Below are positions 59,301 to 64,000 of a DNA stretch of 64,000 bases, piece by piece. The notes beneath the pieces are model-generated. The model searched no databases, had not been told where the DNA came from, and saw only the letters and a program-made list of their open reading frames with translations. The number at the start of each line of letters is the position of its first letter. Position 1 is the stretch's first letter. This DNA is from Dipteris shenzhenensis (taxonomy: Eukaryota; Polypodiophyta; Polypodiopsida; Gleicheniales): the NCBI GenBank assembly GCA_047967505.1, contig CM106540.1. The stretch is one strand, 5' to 3'. A program made the translations under genes and the position numbers.

Positions 59301-60230
59301 ATAAATTGATCGTTTTGTCTCCTTGGACCCAAGGTTCCTATCTTCTCCATTTTTTAGCATCTATGTGATTATCCCAAATTAATTCAAAAATACCATTGTT
59401 ATATTTCCTCCTTGCATGTATAAAAATCTTGATTTGAATTGTATTCTTTGTCTTATCTCTAGCATACCACTTGTACTCCGTAGGCTTTCCTAGCAGAGAA
59501 GTGATCCAAGATCCATAAATTTCACCTTGATCAAGCCAAATTTGTACAATGAGTGGGAAAACAATTGAATCAGGCTTGTTATTATTTTTTATATAAAATT
59601 TATGTTTAGCTTTATTCCAAGCCATGATCTTAATAGCCATCCCCAAGGTTGTCATGCCAACTCTTGTATTGAGAAGGTTGCTGAAGAACCAAGATAATCT
59701 TCATTGGACCATGAATCTATTTTCGTTCTGGAAAATAAAGTCAAGGAAAGCTTTCTTTAAATTAGGCAACCCTCTTCCAAGTTGGTCTATCTTTCCGCGC
59801 AGTATAGTATTTAATAAAAATCCTAAATTTGTATTGTTTTTGTTTGTTATCTAGAACTTTAAGGTTCATGTGAAACATAGATCAAAATCCTCCAATTCTA
59901 TCAGGTTCTTTAGGAGATACAATATTGTCTCCATCTCCAAGTTTCTCTTTGGGTCTATTCAAAATAACATATAAGATGCATCATTGATTGTAGTACATGT
60001 CGAAAAACTTTGGATACTTCCTAGTCTTGAAAGTCTTAAAATCTTTTGGAATTCTACGATATATCCACATATCTTTCTTAGGAATCTTAGGTCTATGTTT
60101 AACGTGTACATTTCTTACATATCTGACAAGAAACCTTTAGCTTGCCTTCTTATTATGGAGGCCTAAGGCCATCGACGATTAGGGGTTAGTGTCCATACAT
60201 AAACATAAATAGTCTAGTCGAATGCTTAAC
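59301..60230. other. unassigned region with a lysine/asparagine-rich frame
   Basis: The - frame 59655-59338 and the overlapping + frame 59624-59854 are open, but neither shows a domain I know. AT-rich composition explains part of it. Confidence 0.3.
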
Positions 60231-61263
60231 GCTATTATTGGTAGATTTCATCATTGGGAGGTACCTCTCCTAATATGATGCTTTCTTGGAGATGCTCTAA
60301 GTATATCCTTCATAACTTGATTCATCTCTTTGTTTGGCTATCAAATTGAGGATGATCATTCAAGCTCAAGTTCAATGTAGTTTCCACTTTCTTGCAAACT
60401 ACTTGCCAAGATTATCCAATAAATCTTAAAGTGTAGTGTTCTTAAGACACTAAGAATATTAACAACATTTGAAAATGAGGTTAGAAAACAATATATGATC
60501 TGTAATGCCTTATTTTTCCTTGTGGAAAGGCATGTATACCTAATAGGAAAAAGATTCTATATGAATGTCATAACAACCCACTCCAGTCTATGATAAGGAT
60601 GGCATAAAGAAATTATTTTTAATGAGTCATGACATCCCTAGTGCATGTCATCCTCATATACAAAGGGCCTATGATTTGATCAAGCAAAACTTTTATTAGA
60701 TGGAAATGTAAGTGTATGTCCAGGACTAAATATCAACAATGCCAAGTTAATGACGAATACAATTTAGAGATACAAATTTGGAATGACTTCTAGATTTGAT
60801 TGAAATACCTATTGGTCTTGCATTGGCCTTTTAAAGAATGATAAAAAGCACTCCCTATTTCAACAAAGCTTAGTGCATTTACTTCTCCAATCTTGCTCAA
60901 AGCATCCACTATTTGATTTTGATTGACTTTATGATATCTAATGTCAAGATTGAGCTCTTGCATCAACTTTTCCATCTAGCCTTTCTTCCAGTCAAGTTAG
61001 GCTAATTACAAATTACTTGAATGGGTTCATGATCAATGGTAACCTCAAAACTTGAGCCATATAGATAGTGTCTCCATATTATTGCATATAATTCTTTTTC
61101 TTGTGTGGAATACTTTAGATGAGCATAATTCAACTCCTTATTTTCAAAATCAAACCTATCTTGGAATACAACACCTTTTGCAAAATCACCAGCATCCGTT
61201 ACAATCTCAAGTGGTTTGTTAGGATTTACAATGGTTATGTGAAGTCAAAACTATCATCCAACT
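60231..61263 (-). pseudogene. Ty3-gypsy RNase H and integrase remnant
   Basis: The - strand gives, from 61263 downward: LEIVTDAGDFAKGVVFQD, ELNYAHLKYSTQEKELYAII and WRHYLYGSSFEVTIDHEPIQ (RNase H with DAG and TDH-type residues), MQELNLDIRYHKVNQNQIVD with ALSKIGEVNALSF (end of RNase H), and degenerate integrase pieces: FFMPSLS and CYDIHIESFSY near 60570-60610, then LNDHPQFDSQTKR near 60330 (HPQTDGQTE motif). Many stops. It is a different copy from the gypsy remnants at 20-22.6 and 36.6-37.9 kb. Confidence 0.78.
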
Positions 61264-61289
61264 CTATGCAAGCTTGTTTCTCTTTTGAC

Positions 61290-61939
61290 CTCATGGGTCT
61301 ATGAGACAAAGTACAACCTCAAAAAGTGTCTGACTACATCTAGACAACTAGAGAATCGGGAGAGTGCACAAGGCTTGGCTCCTCCCAACTTTATTATAAA
61401 GCATAACTACATACTAGTACTATTATAAGGTGGCCTTTATAAATCAGTTTAAGACTAAGAGTCTTTGGGTTTAGATTTGGAATCCCAAATCGATGCTTGC
61501 CCATCTCGATAAACCGCCCATTTTCTTGCTTCCTTTATTTTGGTGAGTTCACTATTTCTTTGTTTGAGTTGGGGTCAGAGTGAGCTCTTCAGATACCCAA
61601 ATATTTGTGCCCTTCATCTTATGTGTTTGTCTCAGGATCTTAACTCTTCTTCCCCTACCTTTGAAGTAGACTTGTGCTTGAGTGCCAGTTTGACATATAT
61701 TGCAAATCTCATTCTCATCCTATTCAACTTGTGGTATTTCCTTCTTAAAGCATATGATTATATCGTCTATGTCTTTCTCTTCATCATCATGGAGGCATCC
61801 ATCTTTCAAACCCCAACACATAAGATCATTCTATTATTTATCCTAGATTCTTGCTCTTTCACTTTTGTGTAAAGATCAACTTTGTTCACTTTGCTATTCA
61901 CATAAGCAATCATCTCTTGCTTCATAGATTTCACTTGAG

Positions 61940-61970
<31 letters not shown>

Positions 61971-61990
61971 GGCGAGTTGGTTCATGCCGT
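61290..61990 (-). pseudogene. LINE 3' fragment related to the intron 6 LINE
   Basis: About 61290-61570 matches 53015-53300 (shared words gagtctttgggt, catctcgataaac, cgcccatt/tgcccattt, ttggtgagttca). It is a 3' part of the same LINE family. Further out, the - strand frame 61994-61806 (QVKSMKQEMIAYVNSKVNKV) is coiled-coil-like. The fragment directly adjoins the gypsy remnant with no spacer. Confidence 0.65.
61942..61971. repeat. (GA)n microsatellite
   Basis: About fourteen GA units. Confidence 0.95.
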
Positions 61991-61999
61991 CCATTGTAT

Positions 62000-64000
62000 T
62001 TATCCATTACTTAAAATCAGCCCTCATTCATAAAACAAAAACCATGTGGGTATGCAACGACTTAGCACATTAACTTCTTGATAATCTCATGTACCCTAGG
62101 ATGTAGAGAAGGTTTTCAAAATGGAGAATTTTGTGTGTTAAATTTGTTATATGAGATATGCTTATAGGCATTGGAAAACCTATGATTGTGATGTAGTGGA
62201 CACAAAAGAGATAGGGATACATATGCCAAATGATGGAATCCAGGATAGTTGGAGCTTGAAGCAGATTCGAGAATATGTTGCTATCAACGTTTGATGACTT
62301 AGAATTTTTTGGACACTAAATGGAAAGAAGGAAAAAAGGCAAACTTGAAATAACATCAATGCTAGATAAATTGAAGCATTCTTATACCTTAGCCATTCAT
62401 ACTTTGTTTTAATAAATATAATAGATTTTGAACTGTGACATCACTTATGAATGTAAAACGTAACTTGTAATTTGTTGGATTCCATGCATTCAGTCTATAT
62501 TTTCTTTAAAATTATTGAAATGTGATTCTTTTGGAAATGTGTGTTATTGCATAACCTAAAAAAGATATTCTTAGACTTTTTAGTATTCAATCATGGTAAT
62601 GATTCTCAATTCTCTTGAATTTGTGATGGACAACTTAATACATTTTATTCCCCTATTTTTTTACAATTTGCTTTAGAGAGATTTTATTTTCTTAAGTAGA
62701 ATCAAGGTATTACAAAAAACAGAAACAAACTATATATAAAGCCTCTTTTGACTTTTTAAGACATCAATGAATTTTTAATGAGTCTAGAGTATTTGTAAAG
62801 GGATTAGGGATTAGTTAAGCCTTCATTTCATTCATAACATACCTGACACCTTCTTTAGTCTTCATCTCATACTTTCTTTCATGGACACCTCCGATGGCCA
62901 CCTCTCATGAAGCATACCACAATTTTGTGGCAGCTACTTCTCATGCGGTAGCAAGGAGTTGTATGAGAATTTTTAATCATGAGATAGACTTCATCAAGAC
63001 AATGTGAAGCCATAATGATATTTTAAGTGATGTTATATAGTAGATGGATTATAAGATCATTTACCAGTACATCATTTGACTATTCGTTGATAGAGTGCTG
63101 TGGGTGCTCCTTCTTACAATGTTGCAATAGTGATCCACATATATTGTATAGAATTTGCAATATCCTAGGTCTAAAACACTATACACACATATCAAACAAA
63201 GTTGGAAAGATGCCTGACCTAAATGGGGTCCATAGGAACATGTTTTTTGTCCATAGAACTCGAACATTGCATAATGATTCTAGAGATGGAAGATCCCCTT
63301 GCACCTAGTTTCATAGGGGAGGTTCCAGCTCTAGTTGCACCGGTGCATGGTAGGGATGTAAAAGAGTAGGTTGCATTAGGGGAAGTTTGGAATAAAAAAG
63401 AGCATCTTCCATTTGGGCCTAGGCGAATGAGGATGCTCAAGCATTAAAAGAATGCAGGGTTTCTTTCTCCTCCTCATTGGTGGAAAAAAATGGTCCTCAC
63501 TCCAATTTACTTGCATCACCAAGGTAAAGGCAATAAAGCCCTCCCAAAATGTTTGTCGCTATTGGATTATGCAGCAAGATCAATGGTGAGTCAAAGGCCC
63601 GATCGTAAATAGCAGTTAATAACAATCAACAGGGATAGAGATGGGTTGTCTCTCAAGAGCAAGCATGGCTAGCAAGCATGACCATCTTCCGTGGGAGAGG
63701 AGCACACACAAGGCCCATCTCCTATAGAGGAAGAATATGACATGAAGGAAGTAATTCTATTACAGTCTCTTTCGTATGTTATTAAACCACCGACGGTGGC
63801 GCCCACTGTAGTAGCTACCAAAATTATTCTTGCAAGTTTTTCCACAAAATCCGAGAACACGACATCTTGCCTCACCAAAATACATTTCTACACTGATGGA
63901 GGTAAGGGCATGAGAGACATCAATTTTAAAAGTTCCTACACTTTATTAATTCCTTCTTTCCATGAGGCCATAATGTAGAATGGAGGTCCACTAGCATCTA
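62000..64000. other. unassigned right end of the window
   Basis: No domain recognised. The open frames 63027-63308 (+), 63219-63440 (-) and 63691-63978 (+) are short and isolated. The last keeps a protein-like composition up to the window edge, but I cannot assign it. Confidence 0.35.

Overview
This window is nuclear DNA of a land plant. It holds two recognisable host genes, both on the + strand and both with GT-AG introns: a cytokinin dehydrogenase (CKX) and the Paf1-complex subunit LEO1 (VIP4 in Arabidopsis). Both families are present in land plants. The remaining sequence is mostly LTR retrotransposons, LINEs and tandem repeats in many states of decay. The host clade cannot be fixed from the sequence alone. 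A repeat-rich, AT-rich genome with large TE-filled introns would fit a non-seed plant (bryophyte, lycophyte or fern), but that is inference.

Layout: 1.5-3.7 kb, CKX in five exons, nearly full length but broken by two frameshifts. 3.7-8.0 kb, AT-rich non-coding DNA with a G-rich purine minisatellite at 6.5-6.86 kb. 8.0-13.4 kb, a Ty1-copia element on the - strand with both LTRs, an exact 5-bp target duplication, PBS and PPT; its gag-pol is multiply frameshifted and lacks the RT catalytic block. 14.3-16.2 kb, a decayed coding remnant with a RING-H2-like finger. 16.97-20.21 kb, two inverted arrays of a 189-190-bp repeat around a 1.2-kb loop, with a foldback-like architecture. 20.2-22.7 kb, a Ty3-gypsy RT/RNase H remnant (+). 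22.9-26.2 kb, two LINE remnants facing tail to tail. 26.3-34 kb, low-complexity and unassigned DNA. 34.4-37.95 kb, a gypsy gag and a pol C-terminus remnant (-). 39.7-57.8 kb, LEO1 in eleven exons. 60.2-62.0 kb, a gypsy RNase H/integrase remnant next to a LINE 3' fragment. 62-64 kb, nothing recognised.

LEO1 is the one clearly intact gene: every splice junction keeps frame and the Leo1 core is continuous. Its three large introns hold most of its 18 kb. Intron 5 carries a compact 2.6-kb LTR element that encodes only an intact Gag (TR-GAG type), with LTRs about 2% different, initiator-Met PBS, PPT and a 5-bp target duplication. Intron 6 carries a decayed LINE interrupted by a short repeat. A second copy of that repeat in intron 5 is the exact target into which the TR-GAG element inserted, so the window preserves both the filled site and an empty-site paralogue.

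There is no operon-like logic here; the two host genes are independent. The most unusual structures are the gag-only element with its empty-site paralogue, the inverted satellite arrays, and the orphan RING-H2-like finger in the decayed region at 15.3-15.7 kb.
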